From Miltoncostaea sp963770865 (GTDB taxonomy: Bacteria > Actinomycetota > Thermoleophilia > Miltoncostaeales > Miltoncostaeaceae): DNA of 64,000 bases. Shown piece after piece: positions 7,175 through 15,097 of the stretch. The notes under the pieces are model-generated. The model made no database searches. It had not been told where the DNA came from and was given only the letters and a program-made list of their open reading frames with translations. Position 1 is the stretch's first letter; every line of letters begins with the position of its first letter. The position numbers and the translations under genes are program-made. The stretch is from positions 1 to 64,000 of the forward strand of contig CAVYRD010000014.1 of NCBI GenBank assembly GCA_963770865.1, in the 5' to 3' direction.

Positions 7175-8308
7175 ATGACGTCCCCCTCTTGGATCCGGCG
7201 CCTGTCGCTGGCCGCCGCCGGCGTGGCGGTCACGGCCGTGGTCGCGGGCGTGCTCGCCGTCCCCTTCCTGGTGGCCTCCGACGAGCAGGCGACGCTGACC
7301 GTGACGGTCTCCCCGGAGGACGCCGTTATCATCCCGGTGCCGGACCCCGAGCGCGACACGACGCTCCCCATGCGGCGCATCCTGCCGCCCGAGCACGGCG
7401 TCTACCTGGGCGTGTCGAACTTCCGCCTGGTCGAGAAGACCGGCGCCGTCGCCGACTGGACCGCGGCCAACGGGCCGCACCCGCGCATCGTCAACTGGTT
7501 CCAGCAGTGGCTGACCGGCGAGCGCCGCTTCCGCCCCGATTGGGCCCGCCGCGTCCAGCGCGCCGGCTCGGTCCCGATGATCACGTGGGAGCCCTGGAGC
7601 GCCCCGGAGGGCGTCAAGCACGTCGCCCTGCAGCCGGACGTCAGCCTCGCGCGCATCGCCGCCGGCGACCACGACCGCTACATCCGGGCGTGGGCCCGCG
7701 ACGTGGCGGCCTACCGCGACCCGGTGATGATCCGCCTGATGCACGAGATGAACGGCAACTGGTACCCGTGGGGCGTCTTCACCAACGGCAACACCCCGGC
7801 CGACTACGTCGCCGCGTGGCGCCACGTGCACCGCATCTTCGACCAGGCCGGCGCCCGCAACGTCAGCTGGATCTGGTCGATCAACAACCTCGAGCGCATC
7901 GACGGCGAGAACCACGACATCGACGCCTACTACCCCGGCGGCCGCTGGGTCAACTGGGTGTCCACCAGCGGCTTCAACTGGGGCAACGCCTACTCGTGGA
8001 GCTCGTGGCGCACGGCCGACCCGCTCTACCACGACACCTACCGGGCGCTCTCGCGCTTCGACAAGCCGATCATGATCTCGGAGATCGGCACCACCGGCGA
8101 CGGCGGCGACGCGCGCCTGTGGATCCGCCAGACGTTCCAGAAGCTGCGCCAGGACTACCCGCACCTGCGCGCCGTGCTCTGGTACGACGACATCGACGGC
8201 GGCGGGCTCGACTTCCGCCTCCAGGGCCAGACGGCCGGCGCCCTGCGCCAGCCGGGCACGCTCGGCACCGGCTGGCTGCAGGAACCCCGCTACCGCGAGC
8301 TGCCCTAG
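7175..8308 (+). CDS. Exported glycoside hydrolase family 26 (beta-mannanase-like)
   Basis: After a short N-terminus a membrane/signal helix is visible (LSLAAAGVAVTAVVAGVLAV). The catalytic (beta/alpha)8 domain has GVSNFRLVEKTGAVADW and ITWEPWSAPEG, the acid/base motif LMHEMNGNWYPWG, WSINNLERIDG and the nucleophile motif IMISEIGTTGDGG, followed by LWYDD. These are GH26 hallmarks (beta-mannanase or beta-1,3-xylanase). About 377 residues from ATG 7175; a start at ATG 7085 would add 30 residues and has a weak GAAG upstream. It is divergent from GH6 and convergent with the secreted repeat protein, sharing the CTAG stop at 8305-8308. Probably anchored or secreted, acting on matrix polysaccharide. 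Confidence 0.8.
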   Translation: MTSPSWIRRLSLAAAGVAVTAVVAGVLAVPFLVASDEQATLTVTVSPEDAVIIPVPDPERDTTLPMRRILPPEHGVYLGVSNFRLVEKTGAVADWTAANGPHPRIVNWFQQWLTGERRFRPDWARRVQRAGSVPMITWEPWSAPEGVKHVALQPDVSLARIAAGDHDRYIRAWARDVAAYRDPVMIRLMHEMNGNWYPWGVFTNGNTPADYVAAWRHVHRIFDQAGARNVSWIWSINNLERIDGENHDIDAYYPGGRWVNWVSTSGFNWGNAYSWSSWRTADPLYHDTYRALSRFDKPIMISEIGTTGDGGDARLWIRQTFQKLRQDYPHLRAVLWYDDIDGGGLDFRLQGQTAGALRQPGTLGTGWLQEPRYRELP

Positions 8309-9844
8309 CGCCGCCCCTCGATCGCGAAGAAGCGGAAGCCCTTCGTGACGACCCTGGCCGGGGCCTTGCCCTGGCGGACGGCGATCGCGATCTTCACCGG
8401 GGTGCGCACGTCGAAGGTCTTGGCCCGGAACGGGACCTTCACGCAGACGACCTTCGACCCCGCGGCGGAGAAGGGCACGATCTTCTGGCCGAAGATACGG
8501 CGGCTCTTGGTGCCGGAGAAGATCGCCACCAGCACGCGCGCCGGCTTGGTCACCGTGACGCGGACGTTGACGCACTTTCCGCGCTTCAGCTTCGCCAGGG
8601 AGACGCCCTTGGGCGCGACCACCGTGGCCGGGCCGTTGCGGATCGTGCGCGGGTTGTCGATCACCTGCGACGGGTCCTGGACGACCGTCGTCCAGAGGGC
8701 CGCGCGCGGCTTGCCGGTCACGACCGTCGAGACGAGCACCACGTTGTCGCCGAGCGCCGCGGCCTCGATGTCGCCGGCGGCGACGAACCCGGGCGGGCTG
8801 CCGAGCTTGATCTTCGCGCCGCCGGCGCCCCTCGCGTTGCCGAGCGTGGCGTAGTACCCCGCGGCGGGGGTCGTGGCGCCCGGGTCGTACCAGGCGATCC
8901 ACATCCGCCCGTCCGGGCGGATCGCGGCGGCCAGGTTGCCGTTGACGCCGATGCTGAGCAGGCCCGTGACGTTGGTGGGGGCGCTCTCGCCCGGCGCCCA
9001 CGTGACGATGCGCTGCGCACCGCCGGGGGTCGCCTGCGCCAGGTAGGCGATGCGGCACGTCGCCGGGCCGCACGCCAGCGCCAGGTGGCTCGTGTTGTTG
9101 GAGACCGAGGCGCTCTGGTACAGCAGCTGCGGCGCGCCCAGCGGCGCGCCGGTCGCCGCGTCGAGCTGCTGCATGTAGAGGCCGACGTGGCCGGTGGCGT
9201 TGGAGTACCAGGCGACCCAGACGCGGCCCGTGCCGTCCACGCCGACGGCCGGGTGGTACGAGCAGCAGCCGCCGAGCTGGGCCTGCAGGTCGAACCCGTC
9301 CACCGGGACGGAGTCGCGGAACGTGTGCAGGACGCCGTTCTCCTGGTTGGCGACGATGATGCCGCCCCCGGGCAGGCCGACCGCGTCGAGGGAGCCGTTC
9401 AGCCCTGACGAGATGGCCGTCGGCCCCGTCGCGGGGCTCGCGCCCTCGGTGAGCGGGTCCGTCAGCCATACGTGGTCGAGGCCGGCGATGGTGCCGCCGG
9501 TCACGACGCGCAGACCCACCGGGGAGCCGCCGATGACCAGTCCGGGCCGGCCGGACTCGCTGGTGAAGCCGCCGACCGCCGTCGCGATCGGCCCCGGCGC
9601 CCGCCAGGGGCGCGGTGGGCGTCGGCGCGAAGCCGCGGAACGAGACCGTTCCCGCCAGGTCGCTCCCCGAGCCCGAGGGCCAGGCGGCGATCACGCGGCC
9701 GTTGCTGACGACCAGGGCCGACTCGTCGATGTTCGACACGTCATCCGGCGAGAGCTTCTGCCAGGGCGCCGCCGCCGCGAGGGCGGGCGCGCACGCCATG
9801 GCCGCGAGGGCCCCGAGCACGACGACAGCGATGGAGCGACGCAC
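8305..9844 (-). pseudogene. Secreted beta-propeller-like repeat protein, single frameshift
   Basis: The GTG at 9842-9844 starts a signal peptide (SIAVVVLGALAAMACAPALA). The mature part has recurring blades with VAWYSNATGHVGLYMQQL, WIAWYDPGATTPAAGYYATL and IVANQENGV-type strands, a Cys-rich CCSYHP turn, and a C-terminal Ig-like domain (CVNVRVTVTKPARVLVAI). One base must be removed from GGGG near 9595 to join AGTVSFRGFAPTPTAPLAGA to the downstream frame; the total length (1,540) fits a single insertion. Function unknown. The aromatic repeats and the GH6/GH26 neighbours suggest a surface or carbohydrate-associated role (inference). Confidence 0.55.
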
Positions 9845-9923
9845 CTTTACCCACCCCCGTGACGAGACGCTGCGGACGGGGCGAACCGTCTCACAAGGCC
9901 CCTGAAAAGGGAATGAGCGGCCC

Positions 9924-10676
9924 TCAGCCGGGGGGAGCCTCGGCGCTCTCGAGGATCTCCACCGAGAGGACGCGCCCGCCGGCCTCCTCCGCCCCCCGGA
10001 TCGCCGAGGCGACGGCGGAGCCGAGGTCCCGCCCGCCGGAGGTGACCTCCTCGGCGCCCGCCGCGGTCGTGACGCGCAGGCGGGCGCGCACGCCGGCGGC
10101 GCGGGCGCGGGCCAGGATGGGCTGCAGCGCCACGCTCAGCAGGTCGAGCACGACGAGCGCTCCCAGGAAGCGCCCCTCGCCGGGTCCGCCCGTCTCCGCC
10201 CAGATCATCACGCTCGCCAGGATCCACACGGCCGCCGCCAGGACGACCGAGGCGACGAACAGCAGCCCGACGACCCGGGGGGCGTGCTCGCGACGGAGCG
10301 CGACCAACGCGGCGGTCTGGGCGATGAGCGCGGTGGCGATCACGACGGTCCCCATCACCTTCACGAGGGAGGTGGGCGGATCGTCCCGCCAGACGGGGAT
10401 CAGCACGAGCGCCGCGCTCGCCGGGCAGAGGACCAGGAGCGCCGCCGCCAGGCGCGGCGCGCGGCCCTGGTCGAGCAGCATCGCCCCGGGCAGCGCGAGC
10501 ACGCCGAAGCCGCCGAGGAGCGCGGTGGTGGTGAGGATCCGGCCCTCGAGCTCGCCGGGCTCGCCCATCAGGAGGATCGCGACGGCGAGCAGCGCCGACG
10601 CGGTGAGGAGCACGGCGACCGCGAGGAGCAGGACGCGCCACCGGGTGCCGCCCTTCGCGTGACGCCACGCCCTCAC
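9924..10676 (-). CDS. Six-helix membrane protein of unknown function
   Basis: About 250 residues from GTG 10674-10676, preceded by GGGGGTG. Six hydrophobic segments are visible (VLLLAVAVLLTASALLAVAI, a Leu/Gly-rich second, LAAALLVLCPASAALVLIPV, VVIATALIAQTAALVAL, VVGLLFVASVVLAAAVWILA, FLGALVVLDLLSVALQPILA). A soluble tail of about 70 residues follows, ending RVLSVEILESAEAPPG. No family recognised. It follows terC in the same orientation with about 100 bases between, including a weak hairpin. Confidence 0.5.
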   Translation of the reverse strand: MRAWRHAKGGTRWRVLLLAVAVLLTASALLAVAILLMGEPGELEGRILTTTALLGGFGVLALPGAMLLDQGRAPRLAAALLVLCPASAALVLIPVWRDDPPTSLVKVMGTVVIATALIAQTAALVALRREHAPRVVGLLFVASVVLAAAVWILASVMIWAETGGPGEGRFLGALVVLDLLSVALQPILARARAAGVRARLRVTTAAGAEEVTSGGRDLGSAVASAIRGAEEAGGRVLSVEILESAEAPPG

Positions 10677-10738
10677 CGCCCACCCCCCGGATCGTCTGGC
10701 CGGATCATCGCCCCGGAGCCGCGCGGGGGCATCAGGTG

Positions 10739-10759
10739 CCGCCCCGAAGCGGGATGCGG
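10739..10759 (-). terminator. Weak imperfect hairpin after terC
   Basis: CCGC-CCCG (10739-10746) can pair with CGGG-AT-GCGG (10750-10759) around an AAG loop, with a two-base bulge. It lies 16 bases beyond the terC stop on the minus strand and could end the riboswitch-controlled transcript. Confidence 0.3.
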
Positions 10760-10774
10760 CCGACTACGTGCGGC

Positions 10775-11737
10775 TCAGCGCGTCGAGTGCTCGTGCTCGA
10801 GGAGAGCCTCGAGCGGCTCGGGCTCGTCGTTGCGCGTCGCCCACAGCGAGGCGAGGACGGCGGAGCCGAGCACGACCACGATGGCGCCGAGCGTGACGTA
10901 GATCGGCGGGTGCCAGACGTCGCTCACGAGCATCTTCGCGCCCACCAGCCCCAGGACGACGGCCAGGCCGTAGTTGAGGTACTTGAAGCGGGTCAGCATC
11001 CCGACGATCACGAAGTACATCGCGCGCAGGCCCATCACGGCGAAGACGTTGGCGGCGAGCACGATGAACGCCTCGTCGGTCACGGCGAAGATGGCCGGGA
11101 TCGAGTCGATGGCGAAGACGACGTCGGTGCTCGCGATCACCAGGAGCACCGCCAGGAGCGGCGTGGCCAGGCGCCGGCCGCCCTCGCGCACGAAGATCCG
11201 CTCGCCCCTGTAGCCCCCCGTCGAGGGCACGAACCGGTTGACCAGCAGCAGGAGCTTGTTGCGGCTCGGGTCCACGTGCTCGCCGGTGCTGCGGGCCAGG
11301 CGGTAGGCCGTGAAGATCAGGAACGCGCCGAAGATGTAGATCACCCAGCCGGCCGCGCCCAGCGCGGCGGCGCCGATCGCGATGAAGACGCCGCGGAACA
11401 CCAGCGCCCCGAGGACGCCGAACATCAGGACCCGCGGCTGGACCTCCTTCGGCACGTGGAAGTACGCGAAGATCACCGCGAACACGAACAGGTTGTCGAT
11501 CGAGAGGCTCCACTCGATCAGGTAGCCCGAGAGGTACTCGCCGGCCGCCCTGCTGCCCTGCGTGTAGCCCATGATCAGCGCGAACCCGAGCCCCAGCGAG
11601 ATCCACGCGGCGCTCCAGAGCGCCGCCGTGCGGACGGCCACCTCCTTCTGCCCCCGCCCGAAGACGAGCAGGTCGATGCCGGCGAGGATGGGGACGGCGA
11701 GGATCAACGCGATCCAGGCCCAGACGGGCGGCTCCAT
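10775..11737 (-). CDS. terC: TerC/Alx-family membrane protein, probable Mn2+ exporter
   Basis: 320 residues with about nine hydrophobic helices and the TerC signature acidic pairs: WSLSIDNLFVFAVIFAYF in the third helix and ASTDVVFAIDSIPAIFAVT in the sixth, plus MGLRAMYFVI. ATG 11735-11737 follows GGAGAG. TerC/Alx proteins export Mn2+ (or metallate exported proteins) in many bacteria. The leader upstream looks like the yybP-ykoY manganese riboswitch, which matches this role. Its transcript begins just after the encapsulin gene, placing manganese and iron handling side by side. Confidence 0.88.
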   Translation of the reverse strand: MEPPVWAWIALILAVPILAGIDLLVFGRGQKEVAVRTAALWSAAWISLGLGFALIMGYTQGSRAAGEYLSGYLIEWSLSIDNLFVFAVIFAYFHVPKEVQPRVLMFGVLGALVFRGVFIAIGAAALGAAGWVIYIFGAFLIFTAYRLARSTGEHVDPSRNKLLLLVNRFVPSTGGYRGERIFVREGGRRLATPLLAVLLVIASTDVVFAIDSIPAIFAVTDEAFIVLAANVFAVMGLRAMYFVIVGMLTRFKYLNYGLAVVLGLVGAKMLVSDVWHPPIYVTLGAIVVVLGSAVLASLWATRNDEPEPLEALLEHEHSTR

Positions 11738-11770
11738 GGGGACTCTCCTTCGACGCGGACGGCAGTCGGG

Positions 11771-11880
11771 CGCCGAAGGTCTCTCCCGCCCCGTCCATCA
11801 CGGGGCCTGCACCGCCGGGCCGAGACGCTCCTCGGCCGTACTGACGACGATGCCGTTTGGGGTACTCCCCTTGCGGTGCG
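11771..11880 (-). promoter_or_regulatory. yybP-ykoY-type manganese riboswitch upstream of terC
   Basis: On the minus strand the leader begins CCGCAAGGGGAGUACCCC and ends GGGAGAGACCUUCGG. The 5' GGGGAGUA and 3' GAGACCUU elements are the conserved halves that form the Mn2+ site, and AAGG/CCUU closes P1. Between them are a GGCCGAG-GAGCGU-CUCGGCC hairpin and a GGCCCCG/CGGGGC hairpin. It ends 33 bases before the terC ATG, leaving room for expression control. This element class is frequently found upstream of terC/alx and mntP genes. I could not run a covariance model. Confidence 0.78.
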
Positions 11881-11886
11881 GTGATC

Positions 11887-12726
11887 CTAGCGGGTGCGGC
11901 GCCCCTTCCGCGCGGGGACGTCGGCGTAGGTCAGGGCGATGGCCGCCTCTGGGCCGGCGGCCCGGAAGGTGAGGCTCTCCTCGAGGTAGAGCGAGACCGT
12001 GTCGCGGTCGTGCTCGAGGTAGCCGATCGACAGGTCCTGGCCCACCACAAGCTCGAAGTCGCCGCCGCGCTGGCTGACGACGACGGCGCCCTCGACCGCC
12101 GGCGCCCAGATCACCGGGCCCTCGAGGATCAGGCGCAGGTGCTCGAGCACCGGGTAGCCGCCGTGCTGGGTGGTCTCGATCACGCCCGAGTAGCAGCGCG
12201 GGCCGAGGGCGATCGCGTAGGGCCCGGTCACGCCGGCGCGCTTGAGGGTCTCGACGGCCTTCGCCACGTGGTTCGGGTAGCGGGCGTAGTCCTCGTCGAT
12301 CGTGATCGGCGCGTGCGGCGAGGTCTCCACGATGCCGCGCACGCCGGCGGCCGGGAAGCCCCGGAACACCAGGCGGTCCTCGGCCAGGGCGGCGCGCCGG
12401 GCCGCGTCGACGACGGGGTCCCAGTCGGCGTCGGGCGCGCCGCGCTCGACCGCCGCGATCTCCTCGCGCGCCACGGTGAACGGCGTGCGCAGCTCGGCGA
12501 GCGGCTGCACCAGGCGGATGCGGCTCTCGACGCCCTCGGCCGGGCCCTCCTGCGACTCGGCCACGCGGCCGAGCCCGAGCGCCGAGCGCTCCCAGCCCTC
12601 GGGGCCGGTGAAGTCCACCACCTTGCGGGCGGCGAGGAAGTTGGTGAGGGCGCGGCGCGCCTCCGACTCGATCTCGCTCCATGCGGCGTCGGTGACCGGC
12701 GCCAGCTCGCGCAGGAGATGGTTCAC
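11887..12726 (-). CDS. Family 1 encapsulin nanocompartment shell protein
   Basis: 279 residues with the HK97-fold encapsulin pattern: an N-terminal cargo-binding helix (NHLLRELAPVTDAAWSEIES), ARRALTNFLAARKVVDFTGP, the E-loop (VESRIRLVQPLAELRTPFTV), the A-domain, and the C-terminal PVLEHLRLILEGPVIWAPAV, LVVGQDLSIGYLEHD and LYLEESLTF. GTG 12724-12726 overlaps the ferritin stop (GTGA), so translation is coupled. It should self-assemble into an icosahedral shell (60-subunit class) that takes up the ferritin encoded upstream via its targeting peptide, storing iron. The gene is last in the gltX operon. Confidence 0.93.
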   Translation of the reverse strand: MNHLLRELAPVTDAAWSEIESEARRALTNFLAARKVVDFTGPEGWERSALGLGRVAESQEGPAEGVESRIRLVQPLAELRTPFTVAREEIAAVERGAPDADWDPVVDAARRAALAEDRLVFRGFPAAGVRGIVETSPHAPITIDEDYARYPNHVAKAVETLKRAGVTGPYAIALGPRCYSGVIETTQHGGYPVLEHLRLILEGPVIWAPAVEGAVVVSQRGGDFELVVGQDLSIGYLEHDRDTVSLYLEESLTFRAAGPEAAIALTYADVPARKGRRTR

Positions 12727-13103
12727 CGGTCCACCCCCCGCAGGCTGCCGATGCCGAGGCTGCCGTCGCCGCCCCCCGCGCCGCCGGAGCCGCCGCCCTC
12801 CTCGGCCTCCTCGATGCCGACGATCGAGCCGCTCGTGAACAGGTACTGGCGCAGGTGCTGGTCGAGGGCCGGGTCCTTGCGGCGGAGCCACTCCAGGCTC
12901 ATCGCCGCGTGCTCGGTCTCCTCGTCGCGGTTGTGGGCGAGGACGGCCTCGAGCTCCGGATCGCCGGCGGCCTCGATGCGCTGCTGGTACCAGTCCATCG
13001 CCTCCAGCTCCTCCATGAGCGAGACGATGCCGCGATGGCGGTCGAGCGTGGCGGGCGTCAGATCGCCCCGGTCCTCGTGTAGCCCCATGCTCGAGTCGGC
13101 CAC
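12723..13103 (-). CDS. Encapsulated ferritin (EncFtn) cargo protein
   Basis: 126 residues. The ferritin half-bundle reads GIVSLMEELEAMDWYQQRIE then AVLAHNRDEETEHAAMSLEW. Glu32, Tyr39, Glu62 and His65 fall at the positions described for the ferroxidase centre of the Rhodospirillum rubrum EncFtn, formed across two subunits. A flexible Gly/Ser linker leads to the encapsulin targeting peptide DGSLGIGSLRG at the C-terminus. GTG 13101-13103 has AGGAGG upstream. Its TGA overlaps the encapsulin GTG. It oxidises Fe(II) and delivers mineral into the shell lumen. Confidence 0.93.
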   Translation of the reverse strand: MADSSMGLHEDRGDLTPATLDRHRGIVSLMEELEAMDWYQQRIEAAGDPELEAVLAHNRDEETEHAAMSLEWLRRKDPALDQHLRQYLFTSGSIVGIEEAEEGGGSGGAGGGDGSLGIGSLRGVDR

Positions 13104-13118
13104 CCCGGTCCTCCTGTC

Positions 13119-13610
13119 CTAGTCGTCGTCCCCGTCGGAATCGGCGAGGCCCTCGGCGAGCCTCACGCGGTCGCCGTCCACGACGAGCGTCGCGGACAGC
13201 ACCTCCCAGTCGCGCGCGATGCGCGCCATCACCAGATCGACCTGCCCGGAATCGGCCGGACCCGAAACCGGCACGACGAGGTTGGCCTGCGCCGCGCCGC
13301 TGCCGCTGGGCACCTCGCCCTCGGGGCGCCCCACCTCGACCGGCCGGCCGACGGCCGACAGCACCGCCGGGTGGGAGGAGACGAAGCGGGTCGCGGCGGC
13401 GGCCGCGTCGCTGCCGCGGGCGCGCCAGCCGAGCCACAGGATCACGGCCGCGGCCGTCAGGAACGCGTAGGCGAAGCCGCCGGCCACGATCGAGAGCGTG
13501 TGCTGCGAGCCGTCCTGGGCGCGGAAGACCGCGGCGACGATCAGGAAGGCGCCGAAGATCCAGGCCGCCGCCAGCATGATCCGGCGCTGTGTGCCCGGCC
13601 CGAAGCTCAT
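13119..13610 (-). CDS. Two-helix membrane protein, possibly Coa1-like
   Basis: 163 residues. Two membrane helices (IMLAAAWIFGAFLIVAAVF and TLSIVAGGFAYAFLTAAAVI) are followed by an extracytoplasmic or cytosolic domain with AVGRPVEVGRPEGEVPSG, ANLVVPVSGPADSGQVDLVM and WEVLSATLVVDGDRV. This strand pattern resembles the cytochrome-oxidase-assembly Coa1-like fold (a tentative assignment). ATG 13608-13610 overlaps the gltX stop (ATGA), and 15 bases separate it from the ferritin gene. Its place between gltX and the encapsulin pair suggests co-expression with iron storage, but any functional link is unproven. Confidence 0.6.
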   Translation of the reverse strand: MSFGPGTQRRIMLAAAWIFGAFLIVAAVFRAQDGSQHTLSIVAGGFAYAFLTAAAVILWLGWRARGSDAAAAATRFVSSHPAVLSAVGRPVEVGRPEGEVPSGSGAAQANLVVPVSGPADSGQVDLVMARIARDWEVLSATLVVDGDRVRLAEGLADSDGDDD

Positions 13611-15079
13611 GCGGCCGCCCAGAGCTCCGCGAGCCGGGCCAGCGTCTGCCGGTAGCGCGCGAACGACTCGTCCCGGCCGAGGAGCGCCAGGCTCTCGTAG
13701 GTCCCGGTCGACACGAGCCGCCCGGTCACCGCGATCCGCTGCGGCTCCAGGAAGTCGCGGGCCGCCTCGCCCATGATGTGCAGCTGGTCCTGCAGCGCGG
13801 CCTTGACCGCCTCGACGGTGAACTCCGGCAGGGCCTCGAGCCGCCCGAGGCCGCCCCCGATCACCTGGATCGAGTGCTTGACGTCGCGGGTCAGCACCTC
13901 CCAGGCCTCGGGCTCGATCTCGAGCGGCGTGAAGAGCCAGCCGGCGAGCGCGTCGTAGTCGGCGAAGGTGCTGATCTTGCGCTTCACCAGCGGTGCGCTC
14001 GCGCGCACGAGGTCCTCCGCGCCCGGGCCGCGCTCGGCCAGGTAGCCGGTCTTGCCCAGCCAGCCGACCAATGCCTCGACGAAGTCGTCGTTGGACATCA
14101 GGCGCAGGTGGCGCCCGTTCATCACCTGGAGCTTCTTCAGGTCGAAGATGGCGGGGCTCTTGGAGATGCGCCCCACCGAGAAGGCCTTCACCAGCTCGTC
14201 AACCGTGAAGATCGTGGTCTTGTCGTCGAAGCTCCAGCCGAGCAGCGCGAGGGCGTTGACCACGGCTTGCGGCAGGAAGCCCGCGTCCTCCAGGTCCTCC
14301 ACCGAGGCCGCGCCGTGGCGCTTGGAGAGGCGCTTGCGGTCCTCGCCCAGGATCAGCGGAATGTGGGCGTACTCGGGCGGCGTCGCGCCGAGCGCCCGCA
14401 TCACCATCATCTGCTTGGGCGTGTTGGAGATGTGGTCCTCGCCCCGCAGGACGTGGGTGATGCCCATCTCCACGTCGTCCACCGCGGCGGCCAGGTTGTA
14501 GGTGGGCGTGCCGTCGGAGCGCACGACGATGAAGTCCTCGATCGACCCGTGGTCGAATGTGACGGTGCCGCGCACGTAGTCCTGGATCACGGTCTCGCCG
14601 GGCACCTCGACGGCGAAGCGCCAGGCCGGCCGGCGCCCCTGCGCCTCCAGCTCGGCGATCTCCTCGGGCGAGCGGTCGCGCCGGCCGCGCACCACCGGTG
14701 CGCGCTTGTCCGCGCGGGCGGCGGCGCGCTGGGCCTCGAGCTCCTCGTCGGTCTCGTAGGCCGGGTAGATCGCGCCCGACCGCTCGAGGCGGGCGATCGC
14801 GCCGGCGTAGACGTCGCCGCGCTCGCTCTGGCGGTCGGGCCCCTCGTCCCAGTCGAGGCCCAGCCAGGTGAGGCAGCGCAGGATCTCCGCCTCGCTCTCG
14901 GGCGTCGAGCGCTCGCGGTCGGTGTCCTCCATGCGCAGCACGAAGGTGCCGCCCGTGTGACGGGCGATCAGCCAGTTGAAGAGCGCCGTGCGGGCTCCGC
15001 CCACGTGGAGGCTGCCGGTCGGGCTCGGTGCGAAGCGCACGCGCGCCGGTCCGGTCACCTCGGGTCTGTCTCTCGCCAC
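13607..15079 (-). CDS. gltX: Glutamyl-tRNA synthetase
   Basis: 490 residues, class I synthetase. RVRFAPSPTGSLHVGGARTA holds the HIGH-like motif, followed by FVLRMEDTD, SDGTPTYNLAAAVDDVEMGI, HVLRGEDHISNTP and the KMSKS-like RKRLSKRHG. The C-terminal helical anticodon-binding region ends LAELWAAA. It charges tRNA-Glu (a non-discriminating enzyme would also charge tRNA-Gln). GTG 15077-15079 is preferred over GTG 15056-15058 because TAATCT (complement of 15087-15092) lies seven bases upstream, giving a leaderless start. First gene of the operon that ends with encapsulin. Confidence 0.93.
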   Translation of the reverse strand: MARDRPEVTGPARVRFAPSPTGSLHVGGARTALFNWLIARHTGGTFVLRMEDTDRERSTPESEAEILRCLTWLGLDWDEGPDRQSERGDVYAGAIARLERSGAIYPAYETDEELEAQRAAARADKRAPVVRGRRDRSPEEIAELEAQGRRPAWRFAVEVPGETVIQDYVRGTVTFDHGSIEDFIVVRSDGTPTYNLAAAVDDVEMGITHVLRGEDHISNTPKQMMVMRALGATPPEYAHIPLILGEDRKRLSKRHGAASVEDLEDAGFLPQAVVNALALLGWSFDDKTTIFTVDELVKAFSVGRISKSPAIFDLKKLQVMNGRHLRLMSNDDFVEALVGWLGKTGYLAERGPGAEDLVRASAPLVKRKISTFADYDALAGWLFTPLEIEPEAWEVLTRDVKHSIQVIGGGLGRLEALPEFTVEAVKAALQDQLHIMGEAARDFLEPQRIAVTGRLVSTGTYESLALLGRDESFARYRQTLARLAELWAAA

Positions 15080-15085
15080 GACGCG

Positions 15086-15092
15086 TAGATTA
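15086..15092. promoter_or_regulatory. Bidirectional leaderless promoter between gltX and nfo
   Basis: TAGATTA reads as a -10 hexamer TAGATT on the plus strand (15086-15091), six bases before the nfo GTG at 15098. On the minus strand it reads TAATCT (15092-15087), seven bases before the gltX GTG at 15079. Both starts would be leaderless, and the two -10 elements overlap by five bases. Confidence 0.6.
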
Positions 15093-15097
15093 GCGAC

